This document shows positions 1 through 7,078 of a stretch of DNA of 14,236 nucleotides, piece after piece. The stretch is from Acholeplasmataceae bacterium (lineage in GTDB: Bacteria > Bacillota_I > Bacilli_A > ML615J-28 > CAG-698), in contig DUUA01000085.1 in the NCBI GenBank assembly GCA_012841765.1, positions 1 through 14,236 on the forward strand, given 5' to 3'. Every line of letters starts with the position of its first letter. Position 1 is the stretch's first letter. The notes under the pieces are model-generated. The model saw only the letters and a list, made by a program, of their open reading frames with translations, was not told the DNA's origin and made no database searches. A program made the translations under genes and the position numbers.

Positions 1-48
1 AATTAATTTTTATTAAAATTTTGAATTTAAAAAGTATCTTTTTATAAT

Positions 49-1128
49 CTATGATCTAACATCAGTTAAGATATCATCCATTTTTGTATGAATATCAGAA
101 CCTAAATATTGAAAACTAACTCCATTTACTCCACCAGGATAATACCCTGGATGTGTAACAACATCAACAATTGATTCATCTAATAACATTTGTTGATAAA
201 CTCCAGAAAGTGTTGGGCAATATCCAATTGCACTTGCATTTTCTAAGGCATTGTCTTCATCTAAAAAGAAATCAATAAACTTATGAGCAAGTTCTTTGTT
301 TTTAGAAGTTGTTGGAATCACCATCGAATCATACCAAACATTATTTCTATCTTGTGGTACAAACATATCAAATGTAATTTCCATTTCATTATCTAAATAA
401 TTATATAGGACATCAAAGAAATCTCCCGAATAAACTAATGCTACATCTAAATTCTTTTGAGCAACCAATTCCTTTAAATCATCAGTTCCCCAATGCGTAT
501 ATTTAAAGTTCTTTAAAACATCTCTTGCAGAATCAAATACTCTTTGTTCTTTAGAATTAAGATCTTCTTTTAAATAAAGTTCAGCTGCTGCAATAGCATC
601 ACGACTAGATAAATACATTCCAACACGAGAACCAGCTGGCATCTTATCTTTTTCAAAGAAAACATCCCATGAATTAGCTTCTACTGCTTCTTTTGCTCCC
701 TCTTTAGTTTTATTATACATAATTCCTAAAGTTCCCCAAAAATAAGGAATACTATATTCTTGAGAATTAGTTTCATCCATTAAAGAATTAACTTTTGGAT
801 CAAAATTATTTTTATCATAATTTCTTAGTAATGAATAATCAATCTTTTCTAATAAATTTTCTTGTTTCAATCTATCAATCATATAATCGCTAGGAATAAC
901 AATATCATATGGTTGAGTTCTATTTTTAATTCTTGTATACATAATCTCATTTGAATCAGCTGTATCATCTAAAATAATCTTAACATTATTTTCTTTTTCA
1001 AACTTAGTAATTAAATCTCCATTTATATATTGTGCCCAATTTAAAACATATAATTTTTCAGTTTTTGAACAGCCACTAATAATAAATAAAGCTACTAAAA
1101 CAGTTGCAAAAGTAATTATTTTTTTCAT
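49..1128 (-). CDS. potD: Spermidine/putrescine ABC transporter substrate-binding lipoprotein PotD
   Basis: Extracellular polyamine-binding component of the PotABCD importer; it captures spermidine or putrescine and hands it to PotB/PotC. The 359-residue protein starts with a lipoprotein signal: a short basic N-terminus, a hydrophobic stretch at about 4-17 and a lipobox ISGC with the lipidated cysteine at C20. After the cysteine comes the family's opening block (LYVLNWAQYI), a type II periplasmic-binding-protein fold with a YDIVIPSDY hinge-region motif near residue 75, and the late block DSMVIPTTSKN followed by KFIDFFLD, usual for PotD/PotF. Length is normal for the family. The start codon overlaps the potC stop as ATGA; the sequence AAGTGAT six bases upstream is the only nearby Shine-Dalgarno-like match. 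It is the last gene of potABCD. Family assignment is firm; whether spermidine or putrescine is preferred cannot be read here. Being a lipoprotein, it is a likely substrate of the Lgt encoded in the same window. Confidence 0.95.
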   Translation of the reverse strand: MKKIITFATVLVALFIISGCSKTEKLYVLNWAQYINGDLITKFEKENNVKIILDDTADSNEIMYTRIKNRTQPYDIVIPSDYMIDRLKQENLLEKIDYSLLRNYDKNNFDPKVNSLMDETNSQEYSIPYFWGTLGIMYNKTKEGAKEAVEANSWDVFFEKDKMPAGSRVGMYLSSRDAIAAAELYLKEDLNSKEQRVFDSARDVLKNFKYTHWGTDDLKELVAQKNLDVALVYSGDFFDVLYNYLDNEMEITFDMFVPQDRNNVWYDSMVIPTTSKNKELAHKFIDFFLDEDNALENASAIGYCPTLSGVYQQMLLDESIVDVVTHPGYYPGGVNGVSFQYLGSDIHTKMDDILTDVRS

Positions 1129-1985
1129 TTAAAATCACTTAATCCCTTCTTTTTTTTCTTTCTATACATCAAAATATTATATACTATTAAAATAGTTAAT
1201 GTCCCAATTGAAATAATCGTATTATAAGCATATGCTTTTGGCCAAGTATTAAACCTAATTGATCTTCTATTAGCATACAACCAAATAGAAAAATTGGATA
1301 CTCCTGCTCCAGTTGTAAAATAACTGATTACAAAATCATCAATACTCATTGTAAATGCTAAAAGCATTCCAGCCATTATCCCTGATGCAATTGAAGGAAT
1401 AATTATTTTTCTTAAAGCATCAGCCGGTGTTGACCCTAAATCTAAAGCTGCATCATACAAACTTGGATTAATCTCATTTAATTTTGGTAAAACACTTAAA
1501 ACAACATAAGGAATCCCAAAAAAGATATGAGCAATTAACATTGTTACATATCCTAAAGGATATTCAAAGCCAATAAATCTACCTAGAATTTGAAACACTA
1601 ACATTAAAAACACACCAGTAACAATATCAGCATTGATTACAGGAATATTATTAAGTAATATCATTCTTTTTCTTCTTTTTTTATTTAATGAATTAATTCC
1701 AATTGCAAACAAAGTCCCTAAAATAGTACTTATTAAAGTTGAGATAATTGCAACAGACCAAGTAGTGCTAATTGCACTCATTAAATCCTTATCCAAAAAC
1801 ATCTCTTTATACCATTTTAATGTAAAACCTTGTAAAACACTTCCAGTTCCATCACTATTAAATGATTGAACAATAATATAAATTATTGGTAAATACAATA
1901 TTAAAAGAACTAAAGAAACAAAGCCAGCTTTAAAAATCTTTTTTATTAATTGTTTTCTTTTTTTACTGATATTAGCTCTCATCAT
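1125..1985 (-). CDS. potC: Spermidine/putrescine ABC transporter permease PotC
   Basis: Second membrane permease of the polyamine importer, pairing with PotB in the cytoplasmic membrane. It has 286 residues with about six hydrophobic segments (the first at 20-40, then about 72-98, 115-140, 143-168, 200-226 and 250-273). The cytoplasmic EAA loop that docks on the ATPase is clear at about 178-202 (DAALDLG, then RKIIIPSIASG). The following SIDDFVISYFTTG stretch is characteristic of PotC rather than PotB. The start is taken at the first of two consecutive ATG codons because a good ribosome binding site, AAGGAGAG, lies ten bases upstream; that ATG overlaps the potB stop as ATGA, and a second TGA in the potB frame follows at once. 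The 3' end overlaps potD by four bases. Length and motif order are ordinary for the family. Confidence 0.94.
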   Translation of the reverse strand: MMRANISKKRKQLIKKIFKAGFVSLVLLILYLPIIYIIVQSFNSDGTGSVLQGFTLKWYKEMFLDKDLMSAISTTWSVAIISTLISTILGTLFAIGINSLNKKRRKRMILLNNIPVINADIVTGVFLMLVFQILGRFIGFEYPLGYVTMLIAHIFFGIPYVVLSVLPKLNEINPSLYDAALDLGSTPADALRKIIIPSIASGIMAGMLLAFTMSIDDFVISYFTTGAGVSNFSIWLYANRRSIRFNTWPKAYAYNTIISIGTLTILIVYNILMYRKKKKKGLSDFK

Positions 1986-2800
1986 AATAACGTCTCTCCT
2001 TCAGCATCAAATTTACCAATCAAATAAATGCCTAAGAAAATAATCACAATAATAACCATTGATATTAAACTACCTATATTATAACTTACACCTTGTTTAA
2101 ACTTCTGTTCGATAATTGTTCCAATCAGAATCATATTACCACCAGACATAATTTCTGGAATTGTAAATCCTGTTGCGCAAGGTAAAAAAACCATAATAAT
2201 ACCACTAGCTACTCCTTTTAATGATAAGGGAAGAGTAACTTTTTGAAAAGTTTTTCTATTATTAGCTCCTAAATCTTGACTTGCTTCAATTAAAGAATAA
2301 TCAATCTTTTCTAAAACAGTATAAATAGGAAAAACCATAAATGGTAAATATAACATTACCATTGCTAAAACAACAGAAAACTCAGTTCCAGCAAGGTTAC
2401 TACTAATTCCAAAAACATTCTTAATAAATCCTTCTGGAAGTAACATTCTATTTAAAGTTTGAATTCTAAGTAACATATTACTCCACATAGGAAGAATAAA
2501 TAACACTAGAATTAAACCCTTAAATTTTAAATTTGAACGAGATATAAAATAAGCAGCAGGATAAGCAATAGCAATACAAATTAAAGTAGTTATAAATGCG
2601 AGCTTAATACTTCTAAAGAAAGCTCCAATATAAACAGATGTAAATGTAGTTTTAAAATTTTCTAAAGTAAAAGATGCATTTTTAAAATCAAGACCTTGAA
2701 TATCTAGAAAAGCTAAAACTACCATCAACATTAAAGGAATAATTACAAGAAGAATCATCCATATTAAATATGGAAGAGATAATTTTCCAAATCTTTTCAT
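1982..2800 (-). CDS. potB: Spermidine/putrescine ABC transporter permease PotB
   Basis: First membrane permease of the polyamine importer, partner of PotC. The 272-residue protein has about six membrane segments, beginning at about 10-31, and the EAA docking loop at about 172-196 (EASQDLGAN, then KVTLPLSLKG). The RIQTLNRMLLPEGF segment and the FLPCATGFTIPEIMSGGN block after the EAA loop are typical of PotB. The start codon overlaps the potA stop as ATGA. The bases upstream (AAGTTAAAAAGCC) contain no convincing Shine-Dalgarno sequence, so translation probably depends on ribosomes finishing potA and re-initiating at the overlap; this is an inference from the sequence. The protein itself is complete and of usual length. 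Confidence 0.94.
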   Translation of the reverse strand: MKRFGKLSLPYLIWMILLVIIPLMLMVVLAFLDIQGLDFKNASFTLENFKTTFTSVYIGAFFRSIKLAFITTLICIAIAYPAAYFISRSNLKFKGLILVLFILPMWSNMLLRIQTLNRMLLPEGFIKNVFGISSNLAGTEFSVVLAMVMLYLPFMVFPIYTVLEKIDYSLIEASQDLGANNRKTFQKVTLPLSLKGVASGIIMVFLPCATGFTIPEIMSGGNMILIGTIIEQKFKQGVSYNIGSLISMVIIVIIFLGIYLIGKFDAEGETLL

Positions 2801-4341
2801 GGCTTTTTAACTTTCATTAAATGAATCTCAAAAGCATCAACAGTTAAGCCTATTTCATCTCCAACTTCAAACTTCTCATATTTGTGAATAACAAACTCTA
2901 CCCCTTGAATAATTGCACATATTTCATAAACAACACCTTTAAAAATAATTGAATCAACAATTCCTTTTAATTTTGCTTCTTCTAATGGAACAATATCAAA
3001 ATCTTCAGGTCTGATAACAACATCACAAATCTCCCCATTCTTAAAATTTTCATCAGTACAATCAAAAACTGTACCCATAAATTCCACTTGTTTTGGAGCT
3101 TTGTACTTTGCCCTAATTATATTGCTTTCTCCGATAAAACTCGCTACAAAGCGATTTTTAGGCTCATTATAGATATCCTGAGGGGTACCTATCTGTTGTA
3201 TCTCTCCATTATCCATAACAACCACAATATCACTCATTGTTAAAGCTTCTTCTTGATCATGGGTAACATAGATAAATGTAATCCCAAGTTGTCTTTGCAT
3301 TTCTTTTAATTCATATTGCATATTTTGTCTTAATTTTAAGTCAAGAGCAGCTAAAGGTTCATCAAGCAATAATATCTTTGGTTTATTGACTAATGCTCTG
3401 GCAATAGCAACACGTTGTTGTTGACCACCTGACATATTAGATATTTTTCTATTTTGAAATCCTGATAATTTAACTAATTTTAAAGCATCAATTACAGCTT
3501 CTTTAATATGATGCTTACTCATCATTAGTGATTTTGCTGATTTTTCTTCATCAGCGCGATATTTATAAACAGTTTTTAGTTCTGCGTATAATTCATCTAC
3601 ATCCTCTTGGTAAGCAATTTTTCTGATAATAACCAATTCTTTATTATATTTCTGTAAAACTTTCGTTCTTTCAGTCTTTTTCATTCCAGAAGTTTCTTCA
3701 TCAATTTTTTCTTCAAGTTTTTCTAATTCATCTTTTGCATTATTAATCCTAACAGTGTCATTTTCTAAAACTTCAATTTTATCTAAAAGTTCTTTTTCTT
3801 TCTTATCATATCTTTTTTCTATTTCAGAAAGATTAGCATCATATAATTTCTCTTTTTCATCAAAAATTTTTTCTTTAATTTCAGCTTTAATTTCTTTAAA
3901 GCGATATTTAATTTCTGCTTTTTCTTCTTTAGTTGTATTCTTATTTTGTAATTTAGTAGCTAAAGCTTTTTTTTCTTTTTCATAACTTTTTCTAACATTG
4001 CTTTTCACATCTTCAAAAACTCTATTAAAATTTCTTAGACCATAAGCTATATTATCAAAAACACTTAAATGAGGAAAAAGTGCATAACGTTGAAAAACAG
4101 TATTAATTGGACGATGGTAAGGTGGTATATCGTTTACCCGCTCGCCATTTAAAATAATATCTCCTGAATCAGGAAACTCAAATCCACCAATCATTCTTAA
4201 TGTGGTTGTTTTACCACATCCTGATGGTCCTACTAATGTAACAAATTCATTTTTATTAACATATAAGTTAAAATTTTTTACAACTTGTTCATCATCAAAA
4301 GATTTATAAATATTTTTAAGTTCAATTAATTTCTTTGGCAT
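2797..4341 (-). CDS. potA: Spermidine/putrescine ABC transporter ATP-binding protein PotA, with a large helical insertion
   Basis: ATPase of the polyamine importer. Standard ABC motifs are intact: Walker A at 38-45 (GPSGCGKT), Q-loop Q84, signature SGGQQQR at 304-310, Walker B LLLLDEP at 324-329 with catalytic E328, and switch histidine H361. A C-terminal TOBE-type regulatory domain follows from about 385. At 514 residues it is much longer than the roughly 370-380 of a typical PotA. The excess is about 170 residues at about 105-277, between the YGLR block after the Q-loop and the helix leading to the signature. The insert is rich in Lys and Glu with helical, coiled-coil-like spacing and few prolines. 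I recall Mycoplasma PotA proteins also being unusually long, but could not compare them. The start follows a ribosome binding site AAAGGGG. The gene lies 22 bp after a tRNA terminator, with no room for a promoter in between. Confidence 0.95.
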   Translation of the reverse strand: MPKKLIELKNIYKSFDDEQVVKNFNLYVNKNEFVTLVGPSGCGKTTTLRMIGGFEFPDSGDIILNGERVNDIPPYHRPINTVFQRYALFPHLSVFDNIAYGLRNFNRVFEDVKSNVRKSYEKEKKALATKLQNKNTTKEEKAEIKYRFKEIKAEIKEKIFDEKEKLYDANLSEIEKRYDKKEKELLDKIEVLENDTVRINNAKDELEKLEEKIDEETSGMKKTERTKVLQKYNKELVIIRKIAYQEDVDELYAELKTVYKYRADEEKSAKSLMMSKHHIKEAVIDALKLVKLSGFQNRKISNMSGGQQQRVAIARALVNKPKILLLDEPLAALDLKLRQNMQYELKEMQRQLGITFIYVTHDQEEALTMSDIVVVMDNGEIQQIGTPQDIYNEPKNRFVASFIGESNIIRAKYKAPKQVEFMGTVFDCTDENFKNGEICDVVIRPEDFDIVPLEEAKLKGIVDSIIFKGVVYEICAIIQGVEFVIHKYEKFEVGDEIGLTVDAFEIHLMKVKKP

Positions 4342-4363
4342 TTTATCCCCTTTCTAATAAAAA

Positions 4364-4390
4364 TAGAGTTGATAAAAAATATCAACTCTA
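4364..4390 (-). terminator. Intrinsic terminator of the tRNA-Ser/tRNA-Glu transcript
   Basis: A perfect 10-bp inverted repeat, TAGAGTTGAT at 4364-4373 and its complement at 4381-4390, encloses a 7-base AT loop. On the minus strand the hairpin begins just after the CCA end of tRNA-Glu and is followed by TTTTTATT, a normal termination tract. On the plus strand the downstream side is A-rich, so it works in one direction only. It ends 22 bp before the potA start codon. Confidence 0.85.
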
Positions 4391-4395
4391 AAAAA

Positions 4396-4471
4396 TGGTG
4401 ACCCGTATGGGACTTGAACCCATGAATGTATGCGTGAAAGGCATATGAGTTAACCGCTTCTCCAACGGGCC
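4396..4471 (-). tRNA. tRNA-Glu (anticodon UUC)
   Basis: A 76-nt cloverleaf with CCA encoded. The acceptor stem GGCCCGT pairs with ACGGGTC, including the G2-U71 wobble also present in Bacillus tRNA-Glu. The D-stem is GAG/CTC with an AAGCGGTTAA loop, the anticodon stem is TATGC/GCATA and the anticodon loop is CTTTCAC, giving anticodon TTC. The T-stem is ATGGG/CCCAT with loop TTCAAGT. The anticodon and identity elements decode GAA/GAG. It is the second gene of a two-tRNA unit, one base after tRNA-Ser, and is followed directly by an intrinsic terminator. Confidence 0.97.
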
Positions 4472-4472
4472 A

Positions 4473-4563
4473 TGGCGGAGTAGGAGAGATTTGAACTCTC
4501 GCACCGGTTACCCGATCTATACCCTTAGCAGGGGCACCTCTTCAGCCACTTGAGTACTACTCC
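4473..4563 (-). tRNA. tRNA-Ser (anticodon GCU)
   Basis: A 91-nt class II tRNA with encoded CCA. The acceptor stem is GGAGTAG/CTACTCC with discriminator G. The D-arm is CTC/GAG around the AAGTGGCTGAA loop, and the anticodon stem TGCCC/GGGTA carries loop CTGCTAA, giving anticodon GCT, which reads AGC and AGU. The long variable arm typical of serine tRNAs (paired around CGGGTAACCGG) precedes the GAGAG/CTCTC T-arm. The sequence closely resembles the Bacillus tRNA-Ser(GCU). It is the first gene of the pair and lies about 8 bases downstream of the expected transcription start. Confidence 0.97.
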
Positions 4564-4577
4564 AATTAAGCCGTTTA

Positions 4578-4606
4578 ATCTTATAATAAACATAACTAAA
4601 AGTCAA
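4578..4606 (-). promoter_or_regulatory. Candidate promoter of the tRNA pair
   Basis: On the minus strand a -35 box TTGACT (4601-4606) is followed after 17 bp by TAAGAT (4578-4583). An overlapping TATAAG at 4580-4585 is a better -10 match but leaves only 15 bp. Either would place the start a few bases before tRNA-Ser. It lies in the 59-bp gap after the thioredoxin-like gene. The -35 is strong, the exact -10 is uncertain. Confidence 0.6.
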
Positions 4607-4622
4607 GTTATTAATTATCGGC

Positions 4623-5144
4623 TTATTTTAATTTCTTTATTTCACTAATTTTACTTGCAAAGAAATCTTTTATTTCATTCATTTCAACTTCTTGTCTTGA
4701 TACTTTATTTCCCTTTATTATTAATAAAGTTGGAACTCTATCACTAATGAAATTCAAATCATCTGTTTTATCAGTATTCCTAACTTTTTCAGGTTTATCA
4801 TCATTAACAAATTTTTGATTTTCTGGAAGATCAATATCAAAAACAAAAATGTTTTTGCTTTTGTCATTTTTAGAGTGTTTTTTTATAAATTGATAATAGT
4901 TAATTACATGTTCTTCTAAACTAATAGACTCATGATTTTCATGGTCTACACTACCATAAACATAAACATAATACTCTGTTTCTTCAAGTGTATAAAGATC
5001 AGCTTCAACAATGGCATTTGGCCTTAATGTTCGCGCATATAGTTCAATACCCATAATTATTGAAAAAATTATAGTTAAAACTCCTAACGCAGACCATAGT
5101 ATTAATGTTTTATAATTTACTCTTTTTTCTTTTGATGAATTCAT
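4623..5144 (-). CDS. Membrane-anchored thioredoxin-fold-like protein lacking the CxxC motif
   Basis: I do not recognise this 173-residue protein by name. It has a basic N-terminus, one transmembrane segment at about 13-34 and then a soluble domain, most likely outside the membrane given the positive charges before the segment. The domain has the spacing of a thioredoxin fold: a strand at 58-64 (YYVYVYG), a helix at about 75-90, a strand at 98-105 (NIFVFDID) and then RVPTLLIIKGNKV at 136-148, which resembles the cis-proline strand and turn of thioredoxins with P138 as the cis-proline. The position where CxxC should lie reads SVDHEN, and the whole protein contains no cysteine, so disulfide exchange is not possible; a binding or scaffold role is an inference. 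It has its own near-consensus promoter and ribosome binding site AAAGGGT. Fold assignment is by eye only. Confidence 0.85.
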   Translation of the reverse strand: MNSSKEKRVNYKTLILWSALGVLTIIFSIIMGIELYARTLRPNAIVEADLYTLEETEYYVYVYGSVDHENHESISLEEHVINYYQFIKKHSKNDKSKNIFVFDIDLPENQKFVNDDKPEKVRNTDKTDDLNFISDRVPTLLIIKGNKVSRQEVEMNEIKDFFASKISEIKKLK

Positions 5145-5193
5145 AATTCTACCCTTTGTAAACCACTACAAAATACCCTTTCTAACTTATACT

Positions 5194-5222
5194 ATTATAC
5201 AAGATTTTACACATTTTTACAA
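5194..5222 (-). promoter_or_regulatory. Near-consensus sigma-A-type promoter for the thioredoxin-like gene
   Basis: On the minus strand TTGTAA (5217-5222) and a perfect TATAAT (5194-5199) are separated by exactly 17 bp. The predicted start leaves a leader of about 40 nt before the ATG at 5144. The -35 box begins five bases after the whiA stop codon. No hairpin terminator lies between, so readthrough from the upstream operon is also possible. Confidence 0.8.
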
Positions 5223-5226
5223 GACA

Positions 5227-6168
5227 TTATTTCTTTTTAATTTCAATAGCCATTTTCCTTAAATCATTGTAACAATGTGATAATCCTGACTTAGAAACAT
5301 ATTTACCTATTGTATCCTCTGATTTTTCACTCAGTGAAGATAAAGAATCATCCGGATAAGTATTTCTTAAAATAATAGCATCAAGCAAGCGTTGCGATAA
5401 ATTTAAAAATCCTCTAGTATCTTTAATATACTTAATATCTTTTAGTTGTGCTTCAGCAGTTTTTAATACTTTTTGTTCATTAGCAACATCACAATTAATC
5501 ATCCGGTTAACATAATTATTTAAATCTTTTTTAATGCGAATATCTTCAAAACTAAATAAATTATTAACCGCTCCAATATATCTTAAAAAATCACCAATAT
5601 GTTCTGATCTTTTTAAATATAAAACATGTCCTTTTGGCCTTTTAATAATGCTTGCTTCAATTCCAACCTCTAATAATATATCTTGAAGTTTTTTAGCAAT
5701 ATATAACTTATCACAAACAATCTCTAAATGATAATTACTAGTCTCTGGATTATTAACAGAACCTCTAGATAAAAAAGCTCCTCTTAAAAATGAAATTTTT
5801 TCTTCTGTTTCTATTAATAATTCTTCATTAATTTTCTCAATTTGTAGTAAATCATTATTAATGATTTTATATTCTTTTAAAATCTTTTGAGTATCATCTG
5901 AAATAGCGATTATATATATTGGCTTTTTATCAAGTGTACTTTGAGTTTTAAGAGTAATATCTACTTTTATATTAAAAACCTCTGTAAACAAAGAAGAAAT
6001 CCTTCTTGCAAAGAAATTCTGTTTTGTTTGAAAAACTAAATTTAATTTATTATTTGAAATAACGAACGATGCTTTCAAAAGAATAATTGCATATAATTCA
6101 GCATATAACTCTTTTCTGCTAAAAGTAGTTGCGGAAACTTCTTTTTTTATTTCACTAGCAAAAGACAT
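5227..6168 (-). CDS. whiA: DNA-binding protein WhiA
   Basis: WhiA is a DNA-binding regulator conserved in Gram-positive bacteria: a sporulation and cell-division factor in actinomycetes, and linked to cell division and chromosome segregation in Bacillus. The 313-residue protein opens with the family N-terminus MSFASEIKKE and has a degenerate LAGLIDADG homing-endonuclease-like domain over roughly 1-215, including RGAFLSRGSVNNPE, YHLEI and GDFLRYIGA. A C-terminal helix-turn-helix domain follows from about 230 and ends with YVSKSGLSHCYNDLRKMA, the family's SKSG recognition block. Length is normal. It starts one base after the trxB stop, with AAAAGTGA upstream, and is the last gene of the ligA run. 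In Bacillus it follows rapZ and yvcK, which are absent here. Its presence does not show that this organism makes spores. Confidence 0.95.
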   Translation of the reverse strand: MSFASEIKKEVSATTFSRKELYAELYAIILLKASFVISNNKLNLVFQTKQNFFARRISSLFTEVFNIKVDITLKTQSTLDKKPIYIIAISDDTQKILKEYKIINNDLLQIEKINEELLIETEEKISFLRGAFLSRGSVNNPETSNYHLEIVCDKLYIAKKLQDILLEVGIEASIIKRPKGHVLYLKRSEHIGDFLRYIGAVNNLFSFEDIRIKKDLNNYVNRMINCDVANEQKVLKTAEAQLKDIKYIKDTRGFLNLSQRLLDAIILRNTYPDDSLSSLSEKSEDTIGKYVSKSGLSHCYNDLRKMAIEIKKK

Positions 6169-6169
6169 T

Positions 6170-7075
6170 TTATTTCACTTTTCTAACAGCATTTAAAGCA
6201 GAAATTGACCCATCAGAAACGGCTGTTGTAATTTGTCTAATGTTTTTTTCAATCACATCACCGGCCGCAAATAATTTTTTAATTGATGTTTCACAATTTT
6301 CATCCACTAAAACATACCCAAATTTATTAGTTATTCCCAATCCTTTTAAAAACGAAGTATTAGGCTCTTGCCCCACATATTCAAAGCAACCAGAAACTTC
6401 TAGTTCACTAATTTCGTTTGTTGAAGTATTCAATAAACTTAAAGTAGTTAATGTTTCTCCACCTTTAAATTCTGTAACAACTGTATTTAAAATAAACTCA
6501 ACATTTTTAATTTTTTTTAGTTTTTCAACATATTTATTTTCCCCACGAAATGCGCTTCGCCTATGGATTAAATATACTTTACTTGCAATACTTGATAAAT
6601 ATATTGATTCTTCTAAGGCAGAATTTCCGCCTCCAACGACAACAACTATTTTATCTTTATATAAATTCCCGTCACATACTGCACAGTAACTTATACCTCT
6701 GCCATCATATTTTTGTTCACAAGGAATATCTAAATTTTTGTTTTTTGTTCCGGTAGCAATAATAACTGTTTTAGCATAATAATTATTTTCTGTTCCTTTT
6801 AAAATAAAATTATCGTTGTTATCTTTTTCTAAACCAACTATTTCATCAGCAATATATTCAACGCCTAAATCCATAACTTGATCAAGCATTTTTAAAGATA
6901 AGTCAGCTCCATTAATCGAACCAAATCCAGGATAATTATCAATTGTTGAAGTGTTAACCATTTGCCCTCCAGGAGCACTATATTCAATCATACACACTTT
7001 AGTATTAGCTCTGACGGCATAAATGGCAGCTGCCATACCTGCAGGTCCACCACCTACTATTATAATATCATACAT
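6170..7075 (-). CDS. trxB: Thioredoxin-disulfide reductase TrxB
   Basis: Cytoplasmic flavoenzyme that uses NADPH to reduce thioredoxin. The 301-residue protein has the FAD-binding GGGPAGM at 8-14, the GGQM block near 36-39, the ATGT element at 107-110, the redox-active CAVC at 131-134, the NADPH-binding GGGNSA at 148-153, the 2'-phosphate-binding HRRSAFR at 171-177 and the C-terminal FAD motif FAAGDV. All catalytic elements are present and the length is typical of low-molecular-weight bacterial TrxB. HRRxxxR indicates NADPH rather than NADH. It starts three bases after lgt, and its strong ribosome binding site AAAGGAGG lies inside the lgt 3' end. No thioredoxin gene is in the window. From memory, trxB next to whiA also occurs in Mycoplasma genitalium. 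Confidence 0.97.
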   Translation of the reverse strand: MYDIIIVGGGPAGMAAAIYAVRANTKVCMIEYSAPGGQMVNTSTIDNYPGFGSINGADLSLKMLDQVMDLGVEYIADEIVGLEKDNNDNFILKGTENNYYAKTVIIATGTKNKNLDIPCEQKYDGRGISYCAVCDGNLYKDKIVVVVGGGNSALEESIYLSSIASKVYLIHRRSAFRGENKYVEKLKKIKNVEFILNTVVTEFKGGETLTTLSLLNTSTNEISELEVSGCFEYVGQEPNTSFLKGLGITNKFGYVLVDENCETSIKKLFAAGDVIEKNIRQITTAVSDGSISALNAVRKVK

Positions 7076-7078
7076 AAT

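Noticed and set aside
28..44. Hairpin after potD as operon terminator
   Set aside because: The stem is A/T pairs with one G-C pair and a three-base loop, and no clean T-tract follows on the minus strand. The real terminator may lie left of the window.
4357..4385. potA promoter inside the tRNA terminator (TTGATA, 17 bp, TTTTAT)
   Set aside because: The -35 is good, but the -10 matches only four of six bases and the start would fall within the potA ribosome binding site, removing it from the transcript.
4567..4625. Inverted repeat TAAGCCG/CGGCTTA flanking the tRNA promoter
   Set aside because: The arms are only 7 bp and 45 bases apart, one overlaps a stop codon, and neither is followed by a T-tract. 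Chance is the simplest explanation.
6240..6689. Plus-strand open frame of 149 codons opposite trxB
   Set aside because: It is antisense to conserved TrxB motifs and shows no recognisable domain or initiation signals, so it is a shadow frame. The other plus-strand frames opposite potC, potA, lgt and uvrA were rejected for the same reason.
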